Part shown: in pieces, positions 8,010-16,997 of the stretch
Layout: each line of letters begins with the position of its first letter
Numbering within the stretch: position 1 is the first letter of the stretch
Source of the DNA: Paraburkholderia sp. BCC1885
Lineage (GTDB): Bacteria > Pseudomonadota > Gammaproteobacteria > Burkholderiales > Burkholderiaceae
DNA length: 64,000 nt
NCBI RefSeq assembly: GCF_900996235.1
Contig: NZ_CAAJGM010000230.1
Coordinates: 62,001-126,000, forward strand
Reading direction: 5' to 3'
Position numbers and translations under genes: made by a program
Notes under the pieces: model-generated
What the model saw: only the letters and a program-made list of their open reading frames with translations
Told to the model about the DNA's origin: nothing
Database searches by the model: none

Positions 8010-9287
8010 ATGAGGATTCATATTCAGGGCGGCACGCTGATCGACCCGGTAGCCGGCACCGAACAGCAGCAGGACGTCTTTATCGCGGCAGGCAGGATCG
8101 TCGCGCTCGGCAGCGCGCCCGCTGATTTTCACGCGGAGAAGATCATCGACGCCAGCGGTTTGTCGATTGCTCCGGGTCTGGTCGACCTCGCCGCGCGTCT
8201 GCGTGAACCGGGCTATGAACACAAGGCCACGCTCGAATCCGAAATGGCGGCCGCGCTCGCGGGCGGCGTGACGAGCCTCGTCTGTCTGCCGGATACAGAC
8301 CCGGTGCTCGACGAGCCCGGTCTGGTCGAAATGCTCAAATTCCGCGCCCGCAATCTGAATCAGGCGCATGTGTATCCGCTTGGCGCGCTGACGGTGGGCC
8401 TCAAAGGCCAGGTGATCACCGAGATGGTCGAGCTGACTGAAGCGGGCTGCATCGGCTTTTCGCAGGCCGATGTGCCGGTGGTGGACACACAGGTGCTGCT
8501 GCGCGCGCTGCAGTACGCGAGCACCTACGGGTACACCGTGTGGCTGCGTCCCGTCGATGCCTATCTCGGCCAGGGCGGCGTGGCCGCGAGCGGGCCGCTG
8601 GCGTCGCGGCTGGGGCTATCGGGCGTGCCGGTCTCGGCTGAGACCATCGCACTGCATACGATCTTCGAACTGGTCCGCGTGACGGGCGCGCGCGTGCATC
8701 TGTCGCATCTGTCGTCGGCGGCGGGCGTCGAACTGATGCGCGCGGCCAAGGCCGAAGGCCTGCCGGTGACGTGCGACGTCACGGTGAACCATATCCATCT
8801 GATTGACCTGGACATCGGCTACTTCGACGCGCAATTCCGCCTCGATCCGCCGTTGCGTTCGCAGCGCGACCGCGAAGCGATCCGCGCGGGACTCGTCGAC
8901 GGCACCATCGACGCGATCTGCTCGGATCACACCCCCGTCGACGATGACGAAAAGCTGTTGCCATTCGCCGAGGCCACGCCGGGCGCAACCGGGCTGGAAC
9001 TGTTGCTCTCATTGACGGTGAAATGGGCGGAAGAAGCGGGCGTGTCTTTGGCGAAGGCGCTCAAGCGCATCACGGCGGCGCCGGCCAGCGTGCTTAAACT
9101 GGATGCGGGACGCATCGCGGTTGGCGCAGCCGCCGACCTGTGTCTGTTCGATCGCCATGCTTACTGGCACGTCGAGCCGCGCGCGCTGAAAAGCCAGGGG
9201 CACAATACGCCGTTTCTCGGCTACGAACTGCCGGCGCGTGTGCGTACGACCATCGTCGCCGGGAACGTGGCGTACGAACAGCGCTGA
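8010..9287 (+). CDS. pyrX: Dihydroorotase-like PyrC' (probably non-catalytic partner of PyrB)
   Basis: A 425-residue amidohydrolase-fold protein of the class I dihydroorotase family. In active enzymes the first metal ligands are in DxHVHLREPG; here the segment reads DLAARLREPG, so both His of the HxH metal motif are gone. A late SDHTPVD motif is kept. This matches the inactive PyrC' proteins that, in Pseudomonas-type class A ATCases, are needed structurally for the PyrB dodecamer. A catalytic dihydroorotase should then be encoded elsewhere. ATG 8010 is preceded by AAAAAGGCAACGC, a fair ribosome-binding site. Confidence 0.9.
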   Translation: MRIHIQGGTLIDPVAGTEQQQDVFIAAGRIVALGSAPADFHAEKIIDASGLSIAPGLVDLAARLREPGYEHKATLESEMAAALAGGVTSLVCLPDTDPVLDEPGLVEMLKFRARNLNQAHVYPLGALTVGLKGQVITEMVELTEAGCIGFSQADVPVVDTQVLLRALQYASTYGYTVWLRPVDAYLGQGGVAASGPLASRLGLSGVPVSAETIALHTIFELVRVTGARVHLSHLSSAAGVELMRAAKAEGLPVTCDVTVNHIHLIDLDIGYFDAQFRLDPPLRSQRDREAIRAGLVDGTIDAICSDHTPVDDDEKLLPFAEATPGATGLELLLSLTVKWAEEAGVSLAKALKRITAAPASVLKLDAGRIAVGAAADLCLFDRHAYWHVEPRALKSQGHNTPFLGYELPARVRTTIVAGNVAYEQR

Positions 9288-9363
9288 TTCCACACATAGC
9301 CAAAGTCTGCCGCTCAACATTGACCCAACTGACCTCTAGCGACCGAAACGGAACGCTCCGACC

Positions 9364-10242
9364 ATGAAGCTCGTATTTCGCAAGGCCCGGCTGATCGCTC
9401 ATTTGCTGCATGGCATGTGGACGGTGGCGACGCGTTTTCCGCGCGCTACCGCTGCTGAACGGGAAGCGCTCAACCGCGCGTGGTCGCTGAAGATGCTGCG
9501 GCTGTGCGGCATGCGCCTCGTAGTCCATAACGACAGCGCGCGGCTCGATGCCGGCGCGCTGGTGGTGGCCAATCACATATCGTGGATCGATATCTACGTG
9601 ATCAACGCCTGGCGTCCGACGCCGTTCGTCTCCAAGGCGGAGATCCGCCAATGGCCGGTGGTGGGCTGGCTGGCGCAGCAACTCGGCACGGTGTTCATCC
9701 AGCGCGAGAAGCGCAGCGACGCGAAGCGGATCACGCACGAGCTGTCCGAACGGCTGAGCGCGGGCGAACTGATATGCGTGTTCCCGGAAGGCACGACCTC
9801 GGATGGCCTCAAGCTGCTGCCGTTCCATGCCAATATGTTTCAAGCGGCCGTCTCCGCAGCGAGCCCGGTGCAGCCGATTTGCCTGATGTACGAGGATGCG
9901 CAAGGCCGGCAGTCGACGGCGCCTGCTTACATCGACGATCTCTCGCTTGGCCAGTCGCTCGACGCGCTGCTGCGCGGCGGCCCGCTGACGGCGCATGTCT
10001 ACGTGGGTGAGACGCTTGCGCCGGGAGCCGACCGGCGCAAGCTGGCAGCCCAGGCCGAGCAGATTATTGGCGCGGCCTTGCGCACGCTGCAAGGCGCGAG
10101 CGCTTCGTCGGCGGCAATGGAAATTGAAAGCTCGCCCGTTGCCGCAGCCAAGGCGGCGGTAGCAGTCGGCTCGCGCTCGCAGGAATCGCATGAAGGCACG
10201 CTGATCGACGGCGGCGATCAGCAGCAGGGGTGTTCAGCCTAA
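9364..10242 (+). CDS. plsC: 1-acyl-sn-glycerol-3-phosphate acyltransferase (PlsC family)
   Basis: A membrane-associated acyltransferase that makes phosphatidic acid from lysophosphatidic acid, or a related lyso-ornithine-lipid acyltransferase. The catalytic HX4D box is NHISWID (His71, Asp76), the glycerol-phosphate motif FPEGTTSDG spans residues 140-148, and a third block VQPICLMYED follows. A hydrophobic N-terminal segment precedes the catalytic domain. The last 40 residues are low complexity. It follows pyrC' by 76 bases on the same strand, and its stop overlaps the stop of the convergent apaH. Confidence 0.9.
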   Translation: MKLVFRKARLIAHLLHGMWTVATRFPRATAAEREALNRAWSLKMLRLCGMRLVVHNDSARLDAGALVVANHISWIDIYVINAWRPTPFVSKAEIRQWPVVGWLAQQLGTVFIQREKRSDAKRITHELSERLSAGELICVFPEGTTSDGLKLLPFHANMFQAAVSAASPVQPICLMYEDAQGRQSTAPAYIDDLSLGQSLDALLRGGPLTAHVYVGETLAPGADRRKLAAQAEQIIGAALRTLQGASASSAAMEIESSPVAAAKAAVAVGSRSQESHEGTLIDGGDQQQGCSA

Positions 10243-11093
10243 TCGGCGGAGGCGCGGCAACCTTTGCACTCGACCTGGGTCAGCGTGCGGTCTGCCGGGT
10301 TGGCGGCAAGCCGCACGGCGGACAGCTTTTCGCCCCAGACGCAACCCGAATCGAGGCCGATCAGGTTGTCGCGCATCAGCAGGCCCAATGCAGCCCAGTG
10401 GCCGAACACGACGGTGACGTCGGTGGTCTTGCGCGACGGCACATCGAACCATGGCATTACGCCCCGCGGCGCAGTCTCTAGAGCTCCGTTAGAACTGAAA
10501 TCCATCGCGCCATCCAAGCCGCAGAAACGCAAGCGGGTCAGTGCGCTACACGTCACGCGCAGACGATCGATGCCCTTCAGCCTGGGCGTCCAGCGGTTTG
10601 GGTTGTTGCCATACAGACCAGCTAACGTCTCCTTCCAGGTCGGCGCGCGTAGCGCACGCTGCAGTTCGTCAGCTAGTTCGAGCGTCCGCGTCACATCCCA
10701 TTGCGGCAACACGCCCGCATGCACCAGCAGCATGCCGTCTTCGAAATGTGCCACCGGGAGATGACGCACCCAGTGAAGCAAATCCGCGGCATCTGGTGCG
10801 GTGAGAATCTCGTCAATTGTGTCGCCTCTCTTCGATTTGCGGATTCCCGCAGAAACCGACAGCAGATGCAGATCATGGTTGCCGAGCACCGGCACAGCGC
10901 GCTTGCCCAGCGCGACGATGTCGCGCAGCGTGGCAAGCGATTCACCACCGCGATTGATGAGATCGCCAGCGAACCACAGCGGCGTCTCCGACGAAACCGC
11001 AGCCTTCGCGAGCAGTTGCTGGAACTGGGTACGGCAGCCTTGTAGGTCGCCGAAGGCAAGGGGAATCGGATGCGGCTCGGTGGAAACGGTCAT
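10239..11093 (-). CDS. apaH: Symmetrical bis(5'-nucleosyl)-tetraphosphatase
   Basis: ApaH hydrolyses Ap4A to two ADP and removes alarmone and Np4 caps. It has the metallophosphatase blocks: GDLQGC near residue 17, GDLINRGGES (about residues 45-54), LGNHDLHLL (about 74-82) and a late FGHWA. The first block has Gln where the family signature GDxHG has His. The other blocks are intact, so activity is probable but the change is notable. Length (284) is normal. apaH beside an rml O-antigen locus is a familiar arrangement in Burkholderia. Confidence 0.92.
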   Translation of the reverse strand: MTVSTEPHPIPLAFGDLQGCRTQFQQLLAKAAVSSETPLWFAGDLINRGGESLATLRDIVALGKRAVPVLGNHDLHLLSVSAGIRKSKRGDTIDEILTAPDAADLLHWVRHLPVAHFEDGMLLVHAGVLPQWDVTRTLELADELQRALRAPTWKETLAGLYGNNPNRWTPRLKGIDRLRVTCSALTRLRFCGLDGAMDFSSNGALETAPRGVMPWFDVPSRKTTDVTVVFGHWAALGLLMRDNLIGLDSGCVWGEKLSAVRLAANPADRTLTQVECKGCRASAD

Positions 11094-11231
11094 CTGGGAT
11101 GGAATCAGGAACGCACTTGCGTTTTAAAACGTTGTGTCAGCGTGACATAATAACCGATTTGAAGCGACGGTATTGCGATGGACGTTGGCGCGCCAGGCGA
11201 GCCTCGGTCCAGTGCCTGAAGTGAGTTATGC

Positions 11232-11240
11232 GGGGGGGGG
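11232..11240 (+). repeat. G9 homopolymer tract ahead of the O-antigen locus
   Basis: Nine consecutive G lie 30 bases upstream of the chosen start of the first O-antigen gene. An ATG at 11228 immediately before the tract is in frame with that gene, so a one-base slip would switch a longer N-terminal form on or off. Confidence 0.8.
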
Positions 11241-11269
11241 TATGTACGTTGCATATCGAGGAGCGAAGG

Positions 11270-12202
11270 ATGTCGGTGAAAGGTGAAACGCAACGGACTT
11301 CTCATGCTGAGCGTCTGACACGGACGCTCGTCACCGGGGCAAGCGGGTTCACCGGCTCCTGGCTGGTTAGCAATCTCGTCGCCAGCGGCCATGCAGTCAC
11401 CGAAGCGCTAGCTGGGCAGCGCAGCGCTGAAACGCCGTCGCGGCGCAGGCTGGATATCACCTCACTCGAGGACTGCCGACGCGTTATCGGGGACGTGCGG
11501 CCGGACTATATTGTCCATCTGGCGGCAATCAGTTTTGTGGGTCATGACGATGCGCTCGATTTCTACCGCGTCAACGTGCTCGGTACGTTAAATCTGCTGC
11601 AGGCCTGCGCAGATATTGGTCATACACCGCGCAAAGTTCTCATTGCCAGCAGTGCGAGCGTGTACGGGAACGTCACCAGCGATGCGATCGACGAGACATT
11701 TCCGTTGGCGCCCGTCAATCACTATGCTTCCAGCAAAGCCGCGATGGAATCGATGGTTCGGACCTGGTTCGATCGGCTACCGATTCTGATCGTCCGGCCG
11801 TTCAATTACACCGGTCGGGGTCAAACGTCGAATTTTCTAGTGCCGAAGATCGTAGAGCATTTCATCCACCGCGAGTCGACGATTTCCCTAGGTAATATCG
11901 ATGTGGCCCGGGACTTTTCAGACGTGCGTTACGTCGTACAGGTTTACGAGGCTTTGCTCGATTCCGCAGCGGCGGGTGAAACGGTGAACGTTTGCACCGG
12001 CGAGCCCTATACACTCCGGCAGATTCTGGCAATGGCTGGTGATCTGACCGGGCACGAGTTGGAGATTCGCGTCAATCCCGCTTTGGTCCGCTCAAGCGAT
12101 GTCAGGATGTTGGCCGGATCGCCGTCGAAGCTGCGGACGTTGCTGCCGGGAATCGCCCCTATCGAATTCCGTGAGACGCTGCGATGGATGTTGAACATGT
12201 AG
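11270..12202 (+). CDS. NAD(P)-dependent sugar reductase, GDP-4-dehydro-6-deoxy-mannose reductase type
   Basis: A 310-residue extended SDR. The Rossmann glycine motif TGASGFTGSWL is near residue 22, the SSASVYG serine motif near 127 and the catalytic YASSK near 152. The RPFNYTGRGQTSNFLVPKIVEHF stretch is typical of reductases that act on GDP-4-dehydro-6-deoxy-D-mannose (Rmd, forming GDP-D-rhamnose, or a talose variant). The partner GDP-mannose dehydratase Gmd is not in this window. ATG 11270 follows GAGGAGCGAAGG, a good ribosome-binding site; an upstream in-frame ATG at 11228 precedes a G9 tract. It is divergent from apaH and starts the O-antigen region. Confidence 0.75.
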   Translation: MSVKGETQRTSHAERLTRTLVTGASGFTGSWLVSNLVASGHAVTEALAGQRSAETPSRRRLDITSLEDCRRVIGDVRPDYIVHLAAISFVGHDDALDFYRVNVLGTLNLLQACADIGHTPRKVLIASSASVYGNVTSDAIDETFPLAPVNHYASSKAAMESMVRTWFDRLPILIVRPFNYTGRGQTSNFLVPKIVEHFIHRESTISLGNIDVARDFSDVRYVVQVYEALLDSAAAGETVNVCTGEPYTLRQILAMAGDLTGHELEIRVNPALVRSSDVRMLAGSPSKLRTLLPGIAPIEFRETLRWMLNM

Positions 12203-12520
12203 TCTGCATTGCTGCATATCGGCTCCCTGAGCTTCCCTGTTCGTCTTGCAGTAGGCAATTGCGGCGAGTTCTTTGAACTCCAGCTAGTTCTACCTCTTTT
12301 CAGCACGTTCGAAAACGAACCTTGTCAAGCTGTTTCGAGTTGTTAGGCCTCTGGTTTTTGCGCGTCGCCGCTTTATAATCTGTGCTTTACGCGACAGTAC
12401 GCTCCGCGTTTCTAGTATGGCGCGCTGCCTACGGCGATTGCGCGAATCGCGAACACAAAACGGGTTGACCAAGATCATAAGTCGGGTCGAATCCACCAAG
12501 AACATCTACTGAGGAATTCC
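12203..12520. other. Intergenic region upstream of rmlB
   Basis: This 318-base gap has no convincing reading frame and no ops/JUMPstart element. It is richer in A+T than its surroundings and holds a perfect TATAAT hexamer about 140 bases before rmlB. It probably carries the main promoter of the rml operon. The leader between that box and rmlB has no obvious terminator. Confidence 0.55.
12374..12379 (+). promoter_or_regulatory. Putative sigma70 -10 box for the rml operon
   Basis: A perfect TATAAT lies in the gap upstream of rmlB. The -35 candidate 16-17 bases upstream (TGGTTT) is weak, so the assignment rests on the -10 box, the A+T-rich surroundings and the position. Confidence 0.45.
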
Positions 12521-13582
12521 ATGATCCTGGTAACGGGCGGTGCCGGCTTTATCGGTGCTAATTTTGTGCTCGACTGGCTAAGCGCCTCGGATGAGCCCGT
12601 CCTGAATGTGGACAAGTTGACGTATGCGGGGAATCTGCGTACGCTGAAGTCGCTCCAAGGCAATCTGCGGCATGTCTTTGTGCGGGCCGATATCTGTGAC
12701 CAGGCGGCGCTTGATGCGCTATTCGCGCAATACAAGCCGCGCGCCGTGTTGCACTTCGCAGCCGAAAGCCATGTCGACCGTTCGATTCATGGTCCTGCGG
12801 ATTTTGTTCAGACGAATGTGTTTGGCACGTTTGCGCTGCTGGAGGCGGCGCGTTCGTTCTGGAATACGCTGAATGATGCCGACAAGGGGGCGTTCCGTTT
12901 CCTGCATGTGTCGACGGACGAGGTTTTCGGTTCGCTCTCCGCAGCGGATCCGCAGTTTTCGGAAACGACTCCCTATGCGCCGAACAGCCCGTACTCCGCG
13001 ACCAAGGCCGCTTCCGATCATTTTGTGCGCGCGTACCATCACACGTACGGCTTACCGGTTCTTACGACGAACTGCTCGAATAATTATGGCCCGTACCAGT
13101 TCCCCGAGAAACTGATTCCATTGATCATCGCCAATGCGCTCGGCGACAAGCCCCTACCAGTCTACGGAGATGGTCAGAATGTGCGCGATTGGCTGTATGT
13201 CGGCGACCACTGCAGCGCGATCCGCGAAGTCCTCGCGCGCGGGCTGCCGGGTGAGACATACAACGTCGGCGGTTGGAATGAAAAGAAGAACCTTGAAGTG
13301 GTCCATGCCTTGTGTGACTTGCTCGACGAACTGCGGCCGAAGAAGGCCGGCTCGTATCGGGATCAAATCACATACGTGACCGACCGGCCGGGCCACGATC
13401 GCCGCTATGCGATCGATGCCCGTAAGCTGGAGCGCGAACTGGGGTGGAAGCCGACGCAGACGTTTGAGACTGGGATGGCAAAGACGGCCCGATGGTATCT
13501 CGACAATCAGGAGTGGGTTGCCGAAGTGGCTTCGGGCAACTACCGCGAGTGGGTTGAAACCAACTACGCGAAACGCGCATAA
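12521..13582 (+). CDS. rfbB: dTDP-glucose 4,6-dehydratase
   Basis: RmlB/RfbB converts dTDP-glucose to dTDP-4-keto-6-deoxyglucose, the branch point for dTDP-L-rhamnose and dTDP-Fuc4NAc, and both branches are encoded downstream. It has the NAD motif TGGAGFIGANF at residues 5-15, the STDEVFGSL loop near residue 130, catalytic YSATKAASDHFVRA near 165 and NCSNNYGPYQFPEKLIP. The length of 353 residues is standard. ATG 12521 follows GAGGAATTCC, a strong ribosome-binding site. The stop is four bases before the first ATG of the rmlA region. Confidence 0.97.
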   Translation: MILVTGGAGFIGANFVLDWLSASDEPVLNVDKLTYAGNLRTLKSLQGNLRHVFVRADICDQAALDALFAQYKPRAVLHFAAESHVDRSIHGPADFVQTNVFGTFALLEAARSFWNTLNDADKGAFRFLHVSTDEVFGSLSAADPQFSETTPYAPNSPYSATKAASDHFVRAYHHTYGLPVLTTNCSNNYGPYQFPEKLIPLIIANALGDKPLPVYGDGQNVRDWLYVGDHCSAIREVLARGLPGETYNVGGWNEKKNLEVVHALCDLLDELRPKKAGSYRDQITYVTDRPGHDRRYAIDARKLERELGWKPTQTFETGMAKTARWYLDNQEWVAEVASGNYREWVETNYAKRA

Positions 13583-13595
13583 GGATATGATGGGT

Positions 13596-14477
13596 ATGGC
13601 GCGCAAAGGCATTATTCTCGCTGGCGGATCCGGTACGCGTCTGTATCCGATCACCCACGTCGTATCGAAGCAGTTGCTGCCCGTATACGACAAGCCGATG
13701 ATCTATTACCCGCTTTCGACGCTCATGCTCGCCGGGATACGGGATATATTGATTATTTCTACGCCTACTGACCTCCCTCGCTTTCAAGCGATGCTCGGCG
13801 ATGGGTCCCAGTGGGGCTTGAACCTGAACTACGCGGAGCAGCCGTCACCAGATGGGATTGCGCAAGCGTTCTTGATTGGTCGCGAGTTTCTTGGTGCGAG
13901 CCCCTGTGCACTAGTGCTCGGCGACAATATTTTTCATGGCCACAGTCTTGTCGAACAATTATCACGTGCCAATGCGCGACAGAGTGGCGCGAGCGTTTTT
14001 GCGTACCGTGTGCACGATCCAGAGCGATACGGCGTTGTTGAATTTGACCACGAGTTTCATGCCGTTTCCATCGAAGAAAAGCCAGTCAAGCCGCGCTCGG
14101 ATTATGCGGTAACCGGCTTGTATTTCTACGACGATCAGGTCAGCGATATCGCAGCTGACATTAAGCCTTCGTCGCGCGGCGAATTGGAGATCACCGATAT
14201 CAACTTACGGTATCTCGCGGCCGGAACGCTCAAAGTGGAGATTATGGGTCGTGGTTATGCGTGGCTCGACACTGGCACGCATGATTCGTTGATCGAGGCT
14301 GCGACGTTCATTGCCACGCTGCAGAGGCGGCAAGGATTGGTGATCGCGTGTCCGGAAGAGATTGCGTATCGCCAGCATTGGATAAATGCGGAGCAGTTAT
14401 CACGGCTCGCTCAACCGCTTGCGAAGAGCGGCTATGGCAAATATTTGCAATATCTACTAACAGAGCGATTTGCATGA
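13596..14477 (+). CDS. rfbA: Glucose-1-phosphate thymidylyltransferase
   Basis: RmlA/RfbA makes dTDP-glucose from glucose-1-phosphate and dTTP. The nucleotide-binding motif GIILAGGSGTRLYP is at the N-terminus, followed by KQLLPVYDKPMIYYPLSTLML, the LGDNIFHG metal region and EEKPVKPRSDYAVTGLYFYD. There are three closely spaced in-frame ATGs (13587, 13590, 13596). The third gives MARKGIIL and a spacing of 10 bases after AAGGA, so it was chosen (293 residues, the usual size). It overlaps rfbC by four bases (ATGA). Confidence 0.96.
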   Translation: MARKGIILAGGSGTRLYPITHVVSKQLLPVYDKPMIYYPLSTLMLAGIRDILIISTPTDLPRFQAMLGDGSQWGLNLNYAEQPSPDGIAQAFLIGREFLGASPCALVLGDNIFHGHSLVEQLSRANARQSGASVFAYRVHDPERYGVVEFDHEFHAVSIEEKPVKPRSDYAVTGLYFYDDQVSDIAADIKPSSRGELEITDINLRYLAAGTLKVEIMGRGYAWLDTGTHDSLIEAATFIATLQRRQGLVIACPEEIAYRQHWINAEQLSRLAQPLAKSGYGKYLQYLLTERFA

Positions 14478-15025
14478 GCCTCCAAATAGCCGAAACGTCA
14501 TTTCCCGAGGTCAAAATTATCAAACCGCAGGTATTTGGCGATGAACGAGGATTCTTCTTCGAGAGCTTCAATGCGCGCGATTTTGCGCGGCAGGTCGATG
14601 TCGAAGCTGTGTTCGTGCAGGATAACCATTCGCGCTCGGTAAAAGGCGTATTGCGCGGCTTGCACTACCAGATCCAGCATGCGCAGAGCAAGCTCGTTCG
14701 CGTGGCGGAAGGCGAGATATTTGATGTCGTCGTCGACGTCCGCAGGAATTCGCTGAGCTTCGGTAAGTGGTTCGGCACCACGTTGTCTGCTGACAATCGT
14801 CAGCAGCTGTGGGTGCCCTCGGGATTTGCGCACGGCTTTGTCGTGTTATCAGAGTCTGCCCAGGTCCTGTACAAGACCACCGATTACTGGTTCCCCGAAC
14901 ACGAGCGCTGCATCGCCTGGAACGATTCCGAAATTGGGATCGAATGGCCCATAAATTTCGTGCCAGTGTTGGCCGGGAAGGATCGTGCGGCGAAGCGTCT
15001 TTCGGAGGCTGAATGCTTCGAGTGA
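14474..15025 (+). CDS. rfbC: dTDP-4-dehydrorhamnose 3,5-epimerase
   Basis: RmlC epimerises dTDP-4-keto-6-deoxyglucose at C3 and C5. It is a cupin of 183 residues with the family sequence FGDERGFFFESFNARDFA, QDNHSRSVKGVLRGLHYQ (containing the catalytic His) and WVPSGFAHGFVVLSE (second catalytic region). The start overlaps the rfbA stop (ATGA), showing translational coupling in the order B-A-C-D. Confidence 0.97.
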   Translation: MSLQIAETSFPEVKIIKPQVFGDERGFFFESFNARDFARQVDVEAVFVQDNHSRSVKGVLRGLHYQIQHAQSKLVRVAEGEIFDVVVDVRRNSLSFGKWFGTTLSADNRQQLWVPSGFAHGFVVLSESAQVLYKTTDYWFPEHERCIAWNDSEIGIEWPINFVPVLAGKDRAAKRLSEAECFE

Positions 15026-15032
15026 GAGGGTA

Positions 15033-15935
15033 ATGGCCGTAAGCGACCAACCTGTCATCCTGCTGACCGGCGTGAATGGGCAAGTGGGGTTCGAGCTGGC
15101 CCGCAGTCTTCAGGGCATCGGCAGAGTCGTCGCGCCTGATCGTCGCGCACTCGATCTTTGCGCCCCGGATCAGATACGCCGCATAGTTCGCGAGTTGGAG
15201 CCCGCACTGATCGTCAATCCCGCGGCGTACACCGCTGTCGACAACGCTGAGAGTGACGGCGCGACGGCGCACAAGCTCAATGCCGATGCGCCCGGTGTGT
15301 TCGCTGCGGAAGCGAAAAGGCTAGGCGCAGCGTTGGTGCATTATTCGACCGACTATGTTTTCGACGGTGCGAAAAACGGGCCCTATGTCGAGGACGATCA
15401 GGCCAACCCGCAGAGTATTTACGGGGAGAGCAAGCTGGCTGGCGAGCGCGCGGTCGCGGAGTCAGGATGTGCCCATTTGATCTTTCGGACCAGTTGGCTC
15501 TACGGAAAACGTGGCAAGAATTTCTTATTGACCATGCTTCGTCTTGCGGGCGAGCGCGAGGAACTCAGTGTGGTAGCGGACCAATACGGCGCTCCGACAT
15601 GGGCAAAGACGGTCGCCACGCTGACGTCTTACGTGCTTGCCCAGGCGACGCGTGGAACTCAAGGGGATTGCGAGGACTGGTGGCGTGTCCATTCGGGTGT
15701 TTACCATTTGACTGCCTCCGGGCAGACTTCATGGCATGAATTTGCAGAGACGATCTTCGAGCTTGCGGATTTGCAGCGAAAGCCGCTAATCCGGCGAATC
15801 GCAGCGGCATCGTACGCCGCCGCTGCGAGGCGACCGGCGAACTCCGTGCTGTCGAACGACAAACTTGCTGACGCATTTGGCGTGCGAGCTCCGAATTGGC
15901 GCGATGCACTGGAGCTTTGTTTGCAGGAGTTCTAA
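15033..15935 (+). CDS. rfbD: dTDP-4-dehydrorhamnose reductase
   Basis: RmlD reduces dTDP-4-keto-L-rhamnose to dTDP-L-rhamnose, the last step of the pathway. The cofactor motif is LLTGVNGQVGFELA (residues 9-22). The STDYVFDG motif lies near residue 108 and the catalytic YGESKLAGERA near 130. Length 300 is normal. ATG 15033 follows GTGAGAGGGTA, eight bases after the rfbC stop. It ends the rmlBACD unit, and the next gene begins 95 bases downstream. Confidence 0.96.
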   Translation: MAVSDQPVILLTGVNGQVGFELARSLQGIGRVVAPDRRALDLCAPDQIRRIVRELEPALIVNPAAYTAVDNAESDGATAHKLNADAPGVFAAEAKRLGAALVHYSTDYVFDGAKNGPYVEDDQANPQSIYGESKLAGERAVAESGCAHLIFRTSWLYGKRGKNFLLTMLRLAGEREELSVVADQYGAPTWAKTVATLTSYVLAQATRGTQGDCEDWWRVHSGVYHLTASGQTSWHEFAETIFELADLQRKPLIRRIAAASYAAAARRPANSVLSNDKLADAFGVRAPNWRDALELCLQEF

Positions 15936-16030
15936 CAAACCTGCGCAAAGGGCAGTCAAACGATATTTCGCCCGAGGCCTTGATCGGCACGTTGTGCCGT
16001 TGACTTTTAACTATACTCTTTCAAAAAATC

Positions 16031-16921
16031 ATGCATGAAGTAGAGAGACGATCATCCCGAGAGATTTCAGAATCACAGCCTAACACGCTCCAGAATCTTG
16101 TTGATTTGGTAAAGCGCGACGCATTGAAGCTTGTGGGCGGCGCGATACTGGGCGCGGCAATCGGGTATGGTGCCAGCTATCTACTGCCGAGAGAATGGCA
16201 ATCAACGGTAGTAGTTCGACTCGGACAACTTTACAACGGTACTGCCGGAGCGCTTGTCGAAACGCCTGCAAACTTGGTCACGCGAATTCAGCAGATATCT
16301 TTTCAGCAGGACGTGCTCAAAAATTTGGGCCTTGGCACGGATCCGGCCGCCGACCCACGCGTTAAGCTCTTCAAGAGATCTACTCGCGCCAAGATCATCG
16401 GTACCGACCTGGTCGAAATCGACGTGAACGGTTTTTCGCCCGAAGAAACGCAGCGTCAACTGAATGCGCTAGTAGCCCAGATCGCTCAGATCCACAAGCA
16501 AATGATGGATCCGTCGATCACGAGGCTGAACGCTGACCTCAATGAGGCAAATCAGCGTCTGGCTCAAGCCGAGACACGAGCTACAACGCTTACGGGCGCG
16601 GCTGATAGACAATTGCAAGCGAAAGGTGGTGCACAGTCTTCCCCAGTGGACATCTTGCTGACTGAACTTATCAACGACAACGCACGAGAAATAGGTACCA
16701 TTCAGCAGCGCAAAGCAGAACTGTTAGAGCAACTGGATCCAGAGCGCTCCTTTAATACGCGTCCATTGGTGGCTGGCAGCGTAAGCGACTCTCCAGTATT
16801 CCCCAAGAGGGGGGTAATGCTTTTCGCCGGTATGTTTGTGGGCATCGGTTTCGCATTGAGCTGGGCCCTGATGAGCTCCAGCCGTGCCTCGAGGGCAGTC
16901 CAGCTGGGAGGCCGGTCGTGA
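16031..16921 (+). CDS. Wzz-like polysaccharide chain-length determinant
   Basis: A 296-residue inner-membrane protein with the Wzz layout. It has a short cytosolic tail, a transmembrane helix at about residues 33-52 (VGGAILGAAIGYGASYLL), a long periplasmic helical part with coiled-coil character (LNADLNEANQRLAQAETRATTL, split by a charged turn), and a second helix at about 262-282 (MLFAGMFVGIGFALSWALM) preceded by the proline-containing segment SPVFPKRGV. Wzz proteins set O-antigen length with the Wzy polymerase. A Wzy candidate lies 5 kb downstream. The overall length and topology, not a specific motif, carry the call. Confidence 0.8.
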   Translation: MHEVERRSSREISESQPNTLQNLVDLVKRDALKLVGGAILGAAIGYGASYLLPREWQSTVVVRLGQLYNGTAGALVETPANLVTRIQQISFQQDVLKNLGLGTDPAADPRVKLFKRSTRAKIIGTDLVEIDVNGFSPEETQRQLNALVAQIAQIHKQMMDPSITRLNADLNEANQRLAQAETRATTLTGAADRQLQAKGGAQSSPVDILLTELINDNAREIGTIQQRKAELLEQLDPERSFNTRPLVAGSVSDSPVFPKRGVMLFAGMFVGIGFALSWALMSSSRASRAVQLGGRS

Positions 16922-16997
16922 CGGCACCCGAGTCGGCGATGTCGTCGACGGTTTCCGTGCGATCGCGTCCGGGTGTGTGTGAACGAGCAATTTGTCT

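Noticed and set aside
6867..8369. Minus-strand open frame of 500 codons
   Set aside because: Antisense to pyrB and the start of pyrC', both unambiguous.
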